A DNA stretch of 64,000 bases, from the NCBI GenBank assembly GCA_022826945.1, contig JAJDTY010000073.1:124001-188000 (forward strand). Direction: 5' to 3'. Below, piece after piece: positions 6,605 to 14,304 of the stretch. Under the pieces are notes generated by a model, which did no database searches, was not told where the DNA came from, and saw only the letters and a program-made list of their open reading frames with translations. Origin of the DNA: Candidatus Binatia bacterium. GTDB lineage: Bacteria > Desulfobacterota > Binatia > Bin18. The position numbers and the translations under genes are program-made. Positions within the stretch are counted from its first letter, which is position 1. Every line of letters starts with the position of its first letter.

Positions 6605-8509
6605 ATGGGCGTCGCAGCACTGCTCTCCCGAGACGACGGCACAAAAATCGTCCCTCCCGTGTCGCCTGACGATTGGCGGCCGTGGGTCAGCGCGGGCCGC
6701 ACCCGCAATTGGATGCTGAGCGACCCGCTCCTCGACTGGCTGCAATTGTACGGCAAAAGTCACGGCTATCGCCCGGACAAAGAATTGGACGACTACGAGG
6801 AGAATCTCGACTTTCTGGCATTTCTTTTCGAGCGCGGTCACACGTTCGAGGCCGGCATACTCCAACTGCTCCAAGAACGGTTCGAGGTCGTCTCGATCGC
6901 CCAGGACTATCAGGACATCCGGAAGCTGGGGAAAGCCGAGGAAACCTTTGTCGCCATGCAACATGGCGTGCCCATTCTCTACCAAGCCGTCCTCTGGGAC
7001 GCCCATAACCTGACCTATGGTGCCCCGGACTTCTTAATACGCAGCGACGTGCTGCACGACCTCTCCCCTGCGTCGGTGTCTGAGCAGGACGCGCAGCACT
7101 CCGCTCCCGATCTCGGGAGCGCAGGCTGGCATTACTGCGTAGTGGACACCAAATTTACGACCGTGCGTCTCGACGCCAAGGGAACACTGGCCAACACCGG
7201 CAGTGCCCCGGCATACAAGGCCCAGCTCTACGTCTACAACCGGATGCTGGGCCGCCTGCAGGGATTTGAGCCGCCCGCATCGTATCTGCTGGGGCGGGGC
7301 TGGCAGCAAAGGCAAACCAGAGGAACCAACGCCCTGGAACGGCTCGGGCCAATCCCACAGCAGGGAACCGTCGCCAATAAATTCCCCATCGCCGTTGCCG
7401 TCGAGGAAGCCCTCGACTGGGTCCGTCGTGTCCGCACTGAGGGCCAAGACTGGCACCTCCTCCCCACACCGTCCGTGCCCGAGCTATATCCGAATATGAG
7501 CAATATAGACGACGGCGAGATGATGATGGACATTGGCCCGGCCGAGCGGGAACCCGATAGCGGTGGAGAGGATACCGCCGAGCAGTGGGTGAGGGTCAAG
7601 AAGTGGCTAGCGGCCGAGTTGAAGGAGCTGACCCAGCTGTGGCAGGTGGGAGCCGGCAATCGGAACGCGGCGCACGAAAGCGGGCTCTTCCGCTGGGACG
7701 ACCCGCAGGTGACGCCGGAAGCGGTCGGTGTGACGAGCAAGACGTATGCGCCGATATTGGCACAGATGCTGACGGTCAATCAGCCCACGTACACCGGTCC
7801 GCCGGTGCTGCCCGTGCGCATAGAGAAGACCCGAGATGATTGGTATGCCCCGTCCGGTATCGAGTTCTACGTGGACTTCGAGTTTTGCAGCGACCTGAAC
7901 GATGACTGTTCCGTGCTGCCGGAGAAGGGCGGGCAGCCGCTGATCTTTCTGATCGGCTGCGGCCATCTGGAAAACGGCGCGTGGCAGTTCACGTCATGGT
8001 GCACCGACATCTTATCCGAGGAGGAAGAACTGCGTATCATCCGGGCCTGGGTGGCGCATATGTTCGCCGTCCGTGACCGGCTGGACCCGCAAAACCGGCA
8101 GCCGCGGATTTTCCACTGGTCGCCCGCCGAACCGACGGCGCTAGAAAATGCGCACAACTCGGCCAGGGCACGACACCGGGAGCGCGCCGACTGGCCTCCA
8201 TTAGGCTGGTACGATCTTCTCCAGCAGGTGGTACGGGCCGAGCCTGTAGTGGTACGGGGTGCCCTGGGATTCGGCCTCAAGGCGGTGGCCAACGCGCTGC
8301 ACGATCACGGCCTCATCACGACCAACTGGGCGGACAGCCCCGTCGATGGCCTGGGGGCGATGGTCGGCGCGTGGCGCTGTGATACGGAGGCACGCATGCA
8401 AGGCGTGTCCATGGCTGAGTTGGCGTTGATGCAGGAGATCGCCCGCTACAACGAGGTCGATTGCAAGGTGATGCAGGAGATCGTCCGCTACCTGCGCGAG
8501 CGGCAATAG
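6605..8509 (+). CDS. Two-domain RecB-like/RNase H-like nuclease (TM0106-type)
   Basis: The ATG at 6605 is chosen because GAGG lies 6 nt before it, while the longer frame has no ribosome site. The N-terminal half has a PD-(D/E)xK-like layout: a substrate-binding helical part, then APDFLI, CVVDTKF and a Gln/Tyr helix (QLYVYNRML). The C-terminal ~200 residues start with YVDFEFCSD (first acidic pair of a DnaQ/RNase H-like fold) and end with ARYNEVDCKVMQEIVRYL, the typical YNxxDC-type end of the TM0106 family. It is probably a DNA- or RNA-processing nuclease. Such proteins turn up in repair and defence contexts. Substrate is unknown. Confidence 0.7.
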   Translation: MGVAALLSRDDGTKIVPPVSPDDWRPWVSAGRTRNWMLSDPLLDWLQLYGKSHGYRPDKELDDYEENLDFLAFLFERGHTFEAGILQLLQERFEVVSIAQDYQDIRKLGKAEETFVAMQHGVPILYQAVLWDAHNLTYGAPDFLIRSDVLHDLSPASVSEQDAQHSAPDLGSAGWHYCVVDTKFTTVRLDAKGTLANTGSAPAYKAQLYVYNRMLGRLQGFEPPASYLLGRGWQQRQTRGTNALERLGPIPQQGTVANKFPIAVAVEEALDWVRRVRTEGQDWHLLPTPSVPELYPNMSNIDDGEMMMDIGPAEREPDSGGEDTAEQWVRVKKWLAAELKELTQLWQVGAGNRNAAHESGLFRWDDPQVTPEAVGVTSKTYAPILAQMLTVNQPTYTGPPVLPVRIEKTRDDWYAPSGIEFYVDFEFCSDLNDDCSVLPEKGGQPLIFLIGCGHLENGAWQFTSWCTDILSEEEELRIIRAWVAHMFAVRDRLDPQNRQPRIFHWSPAEPTALENAHNSARARHRERADWPPLGWYDLLQQVVRAEPVVVRGALGFGLKAVANALHDHGLITTNWADSPVDGLGAMVGAWRCDTEARMQGVSMAELALMQEIARYNEVDCKVMQEIVRYLRERQ

Positions 8510-8582
8510 AAGCGATAAGGGAGCACGGAGAACGTATCAAGAGGAGAGGTTACCCGACCACTTAACGAGGAAGAGGGAGTAA

Positions 8583-8798
8583 ATGGGAAAGAAACCAAGT
8601 GTATTTGACATAGAGAGTGATAAACCTCGTGAGGTTCTTTTAGCGCAAAGTTTAGGGCAGATAAGGCGTACTGTGAATCAGCATCTAAAGGATCGGATAA
8701 AGGCAGGCTATGACGAGGGCTGTATCGATGCTTTGAAAGATAAGTTTGATAGCTGGATGGATGAGCTTAAAAACACCCCACGGGACCCTGCCGCTTGA
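8583..8798 (+). CDS. Small hypothetical protein
   Basis: 71 residues starting after GAGGAAGAGGGAG. It is highly charged, probably two or three helices (QIRRTVNQHLKDRI, then CIDALKDKFDSWMDEL). Codon use is A+T-richer than its neighbours, consistent with acquired DNA. It follows the nuclease gene by 73 nt and may be co-transcribed. No family recognised. Confidence 0.5.
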   Translation: MGKKPSVFDIESDKPREVLLAQSLGQIRRTVNQHLKDRIKAGYDEGCIDALKDKFDSWMDELKNTPRDPAA

Positions 8799-9174
8799 TT
8801 TCCCGGCAGGCCGTACACCGAGAAGGAGTGGGGCAATCTGCCCCCAGCGCGTAGCCAGGACCGGCCCCCATAGATACATCTCAGAAACCCAGGTTTCCGA
8901 ACCTTCCTGGGCACTCTGGAGCCGGGATAGGCTCGAAAATCACAGGTCCTTTACCCTTCGCCCAGGTGAGATCGTCCTGTATCCGGCAGATGCGCACGCC
9001 GGTTTTTTCGAGTTGTTTCATAAAATGGGGATTTCGGAGTGCTTACGGGTGTTAGCGGCCCATACAAGAAGGAAATTTCAAATTGACACCTAATTAGGAC
9101 AGTACCGAAAAAAGGGAAGGAGACTACATGGCAGAAACCGACAAGGACACATGCCCGTATTGCGAAACTGCCTA
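8799..9174. other. Region without a convincing gene, up to the IS left end
   Basis: The longer open frames here lack ribosome sites and any recognisable pattern. The only item of note is a 15-codon frame at 9128 (MAETDKDTCPYCETA) behind a strong GGGAAGGAGAC ribosome site, whose stop codon is shared with the first base of the IS. It could be the remains of a small CxxC protein, but it is too short to call. Confidence 0.3.
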
Positions 9175-10013
9175 GAAGCCATCTCATAAACAGCCGGGGT
9201 GGGCTGGCCGGAGTGGAGTTTGTAGAATGGCTCGATGGACTTAACAGATGAGCAATGGGCGGTCATCGCCTCGCTGTTGCCTGAGCTACCAAGACGGCCC
9301 GATGGCCGAGGCCGTCCGTGGCGGTCGAGTCGGGAAGTGTTGAATGGGATTCTGTGGGTGCTGCGCACCGGTGCCCCTTGGCACGACCTCCCCGCCCGCT
9401 ATCCGCCCTACCAGACGTGTCATCGGCGGTTTCAGCGTTGGGTGAATGATGGGGCGTGAGAGAAGGTTTTCCACTGTTTGGCGGCAGACCTCCGCGAGCG
9501 GGGCGGGCTGGACGTGAGTGAATGTTATACCGATGGCACGTTCATCGTCGCCAAAAAGGGGGGCGAGCGGTGGGCAAGACTAAGCGGGGCAAGGGTACGA
9601 AGCTCATGGCAGTGGCAGACCGCGCTGGTCTTCCTCTCGCCATCCACACCGCCAGCGCTTCGCCGCACGAGGTCACCCTCGTAGCCGCGACATTGGCCGC
9701 CCGGCTGGTGGCGGCCCTGCCCAAGCGCCTGATTGGCGACCGCGCGGATGACTCTGATCCGCTAGATACCGTGCTCGGAGCGCAGGGGATAGAGATGATC
9801 GCCCCTCACCGCCGCAACCGACAGCAAGCCAAAACCCAGGATGGTCGCGCCTTGCGGCGGTACCGTAGACGGTGGAAGGTGGAGCGACTGTTCGCTTGGT
9901 TGGGGAACTTCCGACGGCTGGTGGTCAGGTATGAGTACCATGCCGACAACTATCGGGGCTTTGTCCAACTAGGCTGTATCCTGATCCTCCTCAGACATTT
10001 ATGAGATGAGTTC
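9175..10013 (+). mobile_element. IS5-family (IS427-like) insertion sequence, 839 bp
   Basis: Ends are near-perfect inverted repeats: GAAGCCATCTCATAAA at the left and, read on the opposite strand, GAACTCATCTCATAAA at the right (two mismatches). Both are flanked by TA, a 2-bp target duplication as expected for IS427 elements. The size and the coding content, an N-terminal frame plus a -1 frame, fit that group. The transposase is interrupted, so the copy is probably immobile unless complemented. Confidence 0.8.
9235..10004 (+). pseudogene. IS5/IS427-type DDE transposase, nonsense codon plus -1 frame
   Basis: The first frame begins MDLTDEQWAVIASLLP, the classic IS427 transposase start, and breaks at TGA 9457-9459 where relatives have a Trp (NDGxWE). 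After the stop the same frame continues (EKVFHCLAADL...CYTDGTF, with the first catalytic Asp) to A-AAG-GGG near 9555. There the product continues in the -1 frame ([23 protein letters not shown], then [10 protein letters not shown] with the second Asp, and [12 protein letters not shown] with the Glu). The -1 shift is normal for this group; the TGA is not. Therefore disrupted. Confidence 0.75.
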
Positions 10014-10216
10014 TAATGATTTAAGGTGGGGTGTCGCTAGGACGTCGGCAGGACGGCTTCGATCCGGCCTAGTCCAGACCCCGCGAGGCAGTTCCGGACA
10101 CCGACGTGCGGGCTTCCGCGGCAGGAGCAAAGGCGCAAAACCTAACAATATCGGGCAGGGTGTCAACGGGCGGCTATCTGGTAGGATAGGGCCAGAGCAG
10201 GAAGGAGGGGACACGC

Positions 10217-10897
10217 ATGAAGATTTGTGCATTGGTAGTGCTGGCGGTGTTGCTCATAGTCGGCAATGCTCTTGCCCATCCTGGACGGACCGCAGCAGAC
10301 GGCTGTCACTATTGCCGGACGAACTGTGCAAAGTGGGGAGAGGTAGCGGGTGCCCGGCATTGTCATGATCAAAAATCACAACGACCAACTCTGGCCCCCC
10401 GTTCTCGCCAAAACGTGCCGCCGCCAGCCCGACAACCCCAGGCGACGCAAGAACGCATCCGAGAAACTCCCACTGAGATACGGGACAGCACGCCGAGAGT
10501 CATTGATGCTGACACGCTTCAAATGGCTGGGCAGAAGGTGAGACTTCAGGGAATTGACGCCCCCGAATCGGCGCAATCCTGCCGGCAGCCGACAGGCAGA
10601 AGCTATCTCTGTGGAGACAGGGCAACGCAGGCGCTCCGGGAGCATATCGGCACGGGCACAGTCACCTGCAAGATTGAAGGCCGAGACCGATACAAGCGGG
10701 CGCTCGGGATTTGCTACCTGGCAGACGGAACAAATTTGAACGGCTGGCTCGTCAGTCAGGGGTACGCGCTGGCCTATCGGCGCTATTCAACCAAGTACGT
10801 CCCCCAGGAAGACCAAGCCAAGGCCGCGCAGGCCGGTATCTGGGCGGGTGAGTTTGTGCCGCCTTGGGATTGGCGGCGGGGAAAACGGTTGCCCTAG
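10217..10897 (+). CDS. Secreted thermonuclease (SNase-like) with an N-terminal Cys/His-rich module
   Basis: A signal peptide (MKICALVVLAVLLIVGNALA) is followed by HPGRTAADGCHYCRTNC...ARHCH, a YHYH-like Cys/His module likely to bind metal. A low-complexity Gln/Pro linker follows. Residues ~90-215 are a staphylococcal-nuclease domain (VIDADTLQMAGQKVRLQGID with the catalytic Asp and Arg; GDRATQALREHI; KIEGRDRYKRALG; NGWLVSQGYALAYRRY). GGAAGGAGGGGA precedes the start. It is expected to cut DNA/RNA outside the cytoplasm, perhaps for nutrient use or to degrade entering DNA. Its location beside the IS and the ssb suggests a mobile origin. Confidence 0.85.
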   Translation: MKICALVVLAVLLIVGNALAHPGRTAADGCHYCRTNCAKWGEVAGARHCHDQKSQRPTLAPRSRQNVPPPARQPQATQERIRETPTEIRDSTPRVIDADTLQMAGQKVRLQGIDAPESAQSCRQPTGRSYLCGDRATQALREHIGTGTVTCKIEGRDRYKRALGICYLADGTNLNGWLVSQGYALAYRRYSTKYVPQEDQAKAAQAGIWAGEFVPPWDWRRGKRLP

Positions 10898-11111
10898 GCT
10901 GATGAACAGGACTTGCCGGAGTGGAACGGGAACCCCTGGGCAAGGAAAAGAAGAAGCCGGTCAGCGATTCACCTCTGCCGAGCCGGGCGGGTGACTCACT
11001 CCCGCCAAAACCTCCGCTCCGCCTCCGGTTTTGTCAGTCGTTCAAACAACACGTTCGGGGGACTTTCTCCTAGACGGGGGAACCGTGCGCGGGGCGCGGG
11101 GAGGAGCAATG

Positions 11112-11161
11112 TTTTTTGCCCTGAAGGGCCGGGCTCTCGTGAGCCCTTCAGGCTCAAAAAA
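11112..11161. terminator. Bidirectional-looking hairpin between nuclease and next gene
   Basis: T6 at 11112-11117 and A6 at 11156-11161 flank a stem of CTGAAGGG and CCCTTCAG, with GGGCTC/GAGCCC pairing also possible inside the loop. It resembles an intrinsic terminator active in either direction. It lies 22 nt upstream of the gene at 11184, so it could also act as a leader. Confidence 0.55.
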
Positions 11162-11183
11162 CGATGTTGGAGGAGGGAGAGAT

Positions 11184-11522
11184 ATGGAACAGAAAGACCG
11201 CCCATTGCTTGACAAGGCCGGGCTCACGGACAGTCTGGTAAGGCAACTCAAGGCCGAAGAGATTAGCCTTACCTATGGGGAACTCAAGGGCGACGCGAGC
11301 GACGTAAGCAGGCCGGTGATGCTGGAAGACAAGGCCGGGCACCCCATCATTACCCTGGCAACGGTCTATCGTCCCCACGATGGGCCAGTCTGGTACGTCG
11401 AAGCGTTGGCGGCGGCCGACGCGCTGGACTTCCTAGCGCGGGGCGACACCATTGAGGAGGCCCTCAGTGAATTGCGCCAGGACATTATCGAAGGGCCGGG
11501 GGGTGAAGCGAGAGTGAGCTAG
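11184..11522 (+). CDS. Hypothetical protein (HicB-like fold possible)
   Basis: The ATG at 11184 follows GGAGGAGGGAGA. The 112-residue product has an N-terminal charged helix, then a beta-rich segment ([46 protein letters not shown]). The pattern 'strand - E/D-rich turn - [15 protein letters not shown]' resembles HicB/UPF0150-type small domains, but the match is weak. It is followed after 77 nt by ssb. Confidence 0.5.
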   Translation: MEQKDRPLLDKAGLTDSLVRQLKAEEISLTYGELKGDASDVSRPVMLEDKAGHPIITLATVYRPHDGPVWYVEALAAADALDFLARGDTIEEALSELRQDIIEGPGGEARVS

Positions 11523-11531
11523 TGCCTACAT

Positions 11532-11554
11532 CAAGCCCCGCGTGCCGGGGCTTG
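11532..11554. terminator. Hairpin after the 11184 gene
   Basis: CAAGCCCCG and CGGGGCTTG make a perfect 9-bp stem around 5 nt. There is no T-tract, so termination efficiency is uncertain. It separates the hypothetical gene from ssb. Confidence 0.4.
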
Positions 11555-11599
11555 GCTGTGGGAATTGGTCCAGCAGGAACGACGAGAGGAGGGAGAAGG

Positions 11600-11995
11600 A
11601 TGGCTTCAGTGAACAAGGCAATTATTGTCGGAAATCTCGGAAGAGACCCGGAGGTCCGGTTTACACAGGGCGGGCAGGCGATGGCGCGTTTTTCCGTCGC
11701 CACGACCGATACATGGATGGACCGGGAAGGGGGCCGGCAGGAACGCACGGAGTGGTACAACATTGTGGTGTGGGGCAGGCAGGCCGAGACCTGCGGAGAG
11801 TATCTGTCCAAAGGGCGGTAGGTCTATATTGAGGGGCGGATACAGACGCGGAAAGTGGAGGACAAGGAGGGGAATGATCGTTATTTTACCGATATCACCG
11901 CGCAGCAAGTCAAGTTTCTCGGGAGCGGCCGAGCGGCCCAGGGCGGAGACGAGGGGGCAGGGGCAGTTCCCCCGGATGATGACGTACCGTTCTAA
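11600..11995 (+). pseudogene. ssb: Single-stranded DNA-binding protein with one in-frame TAG
   Basis: The OB-fold of SSB is complete in one frame: [60 protein letters not shown] and the acidic C-terminal tip DDDVPF that recruits partner proteins. A TAG at 11819-11821 sits where most SSBs have Gln (KGRQVYIEG), so the protein would stop at residue 73. Everything else is conserved, which points to a recent CAG-to-TAG change, a sequencing error or suppression. The start follows GAGGAGGGAGAAGG. An accessory SSB beside a nuclease and an IS suggests plasmid or integrative-element origin. Confidence 0.75.
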
Positions 11996-12005
11996 GGTCG
12001 AGCGC

Positions 12006-12036
12006 AGTTCCCCCGCACACGCGGGGCGGGGGAACT
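12006..12036. terminator. Strong hairpin after ssb
   Basis: AGTTCCCCCGC and GCGGGGGAACT form a perfect 11-bp stem around 9 nt, 10 nt after the ssb stop. There is no long T-run, so it may be a transcript-stabilising hairpin rather than a strict intrinsic terminator. Confidence 0.5.
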
Positions 12037-12141
12037 AATAACGTACCACGCCGCCCCCCAACCCCCTTTCCCTCACGGCCTGCCCCCCCAACGATCCGTT
12101 ACCCTCATAAGTGTTCGACAGGGCCGGTCTGGTTGGCCGGG

Positions 12142-12173
12142 CCGGCGCGTCCGGACGCTGGTGGACGCGCCGG
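12142..12173. repeat. 11-bp inverted repeat
   Basis: CCGGCGCGTCC and GGACGCGCCGG flank 10 nt, with GTTGG/CCAAC just outside extending the pairing. It lies in the 340-nt region between ssb and the repeat-protein gene. It could be an untranslated leader structure. Confidence 0.4.
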
Positions 12174-12334
12174 ACCAACTGCAAACAAAGCCTGCACAAT
12201 CGGTGTATCGTTATCCTGGCCGAAGCAAGAGCCGGAAAGACCACGGAGCCGTGCGCGCAGATAGAAAAGAGGGGAGCATACGGCCTCGGCCGTTGCAAGG
12301 AGAAGCCATCTCATACGGGAGAGAGGTATATACG

Positions 12335-12535
12335 ATGCCAAGGAAATTGACAGGTAGTGACGGTCAATCGGTGACCATTCCCGATGGCGGGCGCGGTCTG
12401 CAAGGGCGTGACGGACGTATGGTAGCTATCCCGAAGGGCTGCAGGGGCGTTCAAGGGCGTGACGGACGTATGGTAGCAATACATCCAGGTAAACGAGCGG
12501 TTCAGGATGCACGTGGTCGGATGAGAAATAAATGA
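12335..12535 (+). CDS. Small protein made of 17-residue tandem repeats
   Basis: 66 residues starting after GGGAGAGAGG. After MPRKLT the sequence is three and a half units of 17 residues: G-x-D-G-x-x-V-x-I-x-x-G-x-R-x-x-Q. Units start at residues 7, 24 and 41, and a partial unit at 58 keeps GRM. The last two full units share a 25-nt identical core 51 nt apart, so the array expanded recently. Each unit suggests a short beta-strand pair with a Gly-rich turn. It is basic overall, so nucleic-acid or envelope binding is possible. No family is recognised. It overlaps the next small gene (ATGA). Confidence 0.55.
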   Translation: MPRKLTGSDGQSVTIPDGGRGLQGRDGRMVAIPKGCRGVQGRDGRMVAIHPGKRAVQDARGRMRNK

Positions 12536-12651
12536 CTACTCGGATACGACACCGCCAGCCCTGTCTTCTCTGTGGCGACGAGATAAAACAGAAAAGACGA
12601 TGTTGGTTGAGGATGCCCGAGCCTCCGTCTCGAAAAACGACTGTTTCCTGA
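12532..12651 (+). CDS. Very small Cys-containing protein, translationally coupled
   Basis: 39 residues. The ATG overlaps the stop of the repeat protein (ATGA). The sequence has CLLC followed by a C ten residues later, within a basic stretch, which might be a mini zinc site. No other evidence; it may be chance. Confidence 0.3.
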   Translation: MTTRIRHRQPCLLCGDEIKQKRRCWLRMPEPPSRKTTVS

Positions 12652-12857
12652 CACAACCGAACGGTCCCTTCCCACGTCCGGATATCCGGCCAACACGTGG
12701 TTGTGGCACGGGAACATTTGACCCAGTATCCCGTATATCATATGACATGTTCAGGGTTGCGGCGGGATAGCATGGAGCGGCGTAGCCTCGTGCCAACGTT
12801 GAATGTGATAGAATTGAGCGCGTAAGAACTGAGAGTTTCCTAGGGATAGCCTGAAGC

Positions 12858-13670
12858 ATGTTCGACATAGGGCGGGCGCCATTCCTGAAATGGCCGGGGG
12901 GTAAGCGGTGGCTGGTTCCGGAGATTAAGCAACGTATCGGTAAGATCGAAGGTACGTACTACGAGCCATTTCTCGGAGGTGCCGCCGTTTTTTTTGGATT
13001 GGCACCGGAAAGGGCTGTGCTGTCGGACGTTAATCGCGAGCTCATTGAGTTGTATGAAACCATGAGGGACTCGCCCAACGTTCTTCACGAACGCTTGTCT
13101 GTCCACCATGCGAGACACACTAAACGATACTACTATCAGACAAGAGCGGCGCGTCCATCCGACGCGATAGACCGAGCTGCGCGGATGCTCTACTTGAATC
13201 GGACCTGCTTCAATGGGATTTGGCGCGTGAACCGCCGAGGCGAGTTCAATGTGCCAATAGGGACGAAGACCAATGTCGTCTTTGAGGGCGAGTCGTTTAG
13301 CGAAATCGCTAGGGCACTGAAGGGGGCTGCACTACGTGTACAGGACTTCGAACAGACCATCAAAATAGCGGGTGATGGCGACGTGATCTACGCGGACCCT
13401 CCTTACACCGTGGCACACAACGACAACGGATTCATAAAGTACAACGACGAGATCTTTCGCTGGGCGGACCAAATTCGATTGCGCGACGCCTTGAGAGCGG
13501 CAGTTGAGAGGGGGGCAAACGTTCTTGTCAGCAACGCGAATCATAAGTCGATTCGGAAACTCTACCGGGGGTTCGGAAAGGTGGCCGCCGTCCCTCGGTA
13601 TTCGGTGATAGCGGGAGCCTCAGAGAGGCGCGCACCGACCTCCGAGCTGTTGATCTCTGCGAGGCTCTAG
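12858..13670 (+). CDS. DNA adenine N6-methyltransferase, Dam/D12 class
   Basis: 270 residues. FLKWPGGK at 9-16 is the AdoMet-binding motif I of D12-class (alpha) methylases. YEPFLGGAAVFF and LSDVNRELI continue the fold, CFNGIWRVNRRGEFNVP is the target-recognition region, and DPPY at 180-183 is the catalytic motif. Dam relatives methylate adenine in GATC; specificity here cannot be read. It is first of three coupled genes (next start 2 nt after the stop), so it probably serves a modification-linked system rather than housekeeping. No cognate restriction enzyme is adjacent. Confidence 0.9.
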   Translation: MFDIGRAPFLKWPGGKRWLVPEIKQRIGKIEGTYYEPFLGGAAVFFGLAPERAVLSDVNRELIELYETMRDSPNVLHERLSVHHARHTKRYYYQTRAARPSDAIDRAARMLYLNRTCFNGIWRVNRRGEFNVPIGTKTNVVFEGESFSEIARALKGAALRVQDFEQTIKIAGDGDVIYADPPYTVAHNDNGFIKYNDEIFRWADQIRLRDALRAAVERGANVLVSNANHKSIRKLYRGFGKVAAVPRYSVIAGASERRAPTSELLISARL

Positions 13671-13671
13671 T

Positions 13672-14304
13672 GTGATAAGGACGATGTGGCAGTTTGTACG
13701 GGCGCTTCTCTTGCGCGTGCCGGTCTACGGGCAACTTATCAATTCGTCGAAAGACTCCTTTTGGGCTGCAATAAAGGAATTGGCGATAGCGACGATCTTC
13801 TCGCTTTCTCCGATTTGGTTCTGCACGGTGGTCCTGTACATTATTAGCGATCTGCCGTTCTGTGAAATCCTGAAATCCTTTATAATTCAGGGCGAGTTGT
13901 ATCTGTACTCCGCCGCACTGCTCGGACCATTGGTCTACGCGACCACCAAGACGTACGGTGGAAGAGATGACGAGGACAATTTGGATGAGTCAGCTCCGGA
14001 AAAACAGAATTTTCCGAGAATCTGGTCCATTCGGTTCCCTTATGAGACCTCATTCTCAGTCATCTCCATCTTGGTCTGCTGTGCGGCCACGCTTCTCTTC
14101 GGTATTTTGCGGGCGAGCACGTACGGCCTTTTAGCTCTAGAACTCGATGCAGGAACCACACTGGGGGTATCCGCCATCCTATATGGCTTCACGCTATCTT
14201 GCATGTTCTGCGTCTTGGTTTATCGGTTGAACCTAGAGAGCGTCCCAGAGCGATTTGGCGACGACGAAAGGAGGCTTCTCAGCCAATGGCGCGATCTCAA
14301 CTAG
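13672..14304 (+). CDS. Four-helix membrane protein in the Dam operon
   Basis: 210 residues from GTG at 13672 (an ATG at 13684 is an alternative). Two hydrophobic segments lie at ~38-60 and ~72-92 and two more at ~127-148 and ~158-180, with a charged loop (GGRDDEDNLDESAPEKQ) between the pairs and a polar C-terminus. There is no signal peptide and no recognised domain. Placed between a DNA methylase and a DGQHR protein with overlapping ends, it may be a membrane effector or anchor. That is inference from context only. Confidence 0.7.
   Translation: MIRTMWQFVRALLLRVPVYGQLINSSKDSFWAAIKELAIATIFSLSPIWFCTVVLYIISDLPFCEILKSFIIQGELYLYSAALLGPLVYATTKTYGGRDDEDNLDESAPEKQNFPRIWSIRFPYETSFSVISILVCCAATLLFGILRASTYGLLALELDAGTTLGVSAILYGFTLSCMFCVLVYRLNLESVPERFGDDERRLLSQWRDLN

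Noticed and set aside
8746-9093. 115-codon frame after the small hypothetical gene
   Set aside because: It overlaps the end of the supported gene, has no ribosome site and no family features.
9457-9459. Selenocysteine at the transposase TGA
   Set aside because: The codon sits at a conserved Trp of the transposase, the context is not a Sec site and no SECIS-like hairpin follows. A nonsense mutation is simpler.
6262-11821. Genome-wide reassignment of TAG to an amino acid
   Set aside because: Many intact genes in the window end in TAG, for example the short-chain dehydrogenase at 2327, the nuclease at 8509, dam at 13670, the DGQHR gene at 15455 and selD at 59642. General reassignment is therefore not supported.
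12335-12535. CRISPR-like array
   Set aside because: The 51-nt periodicity is coding (17 residues) with only about three units and no spacers of unrelated sequence.
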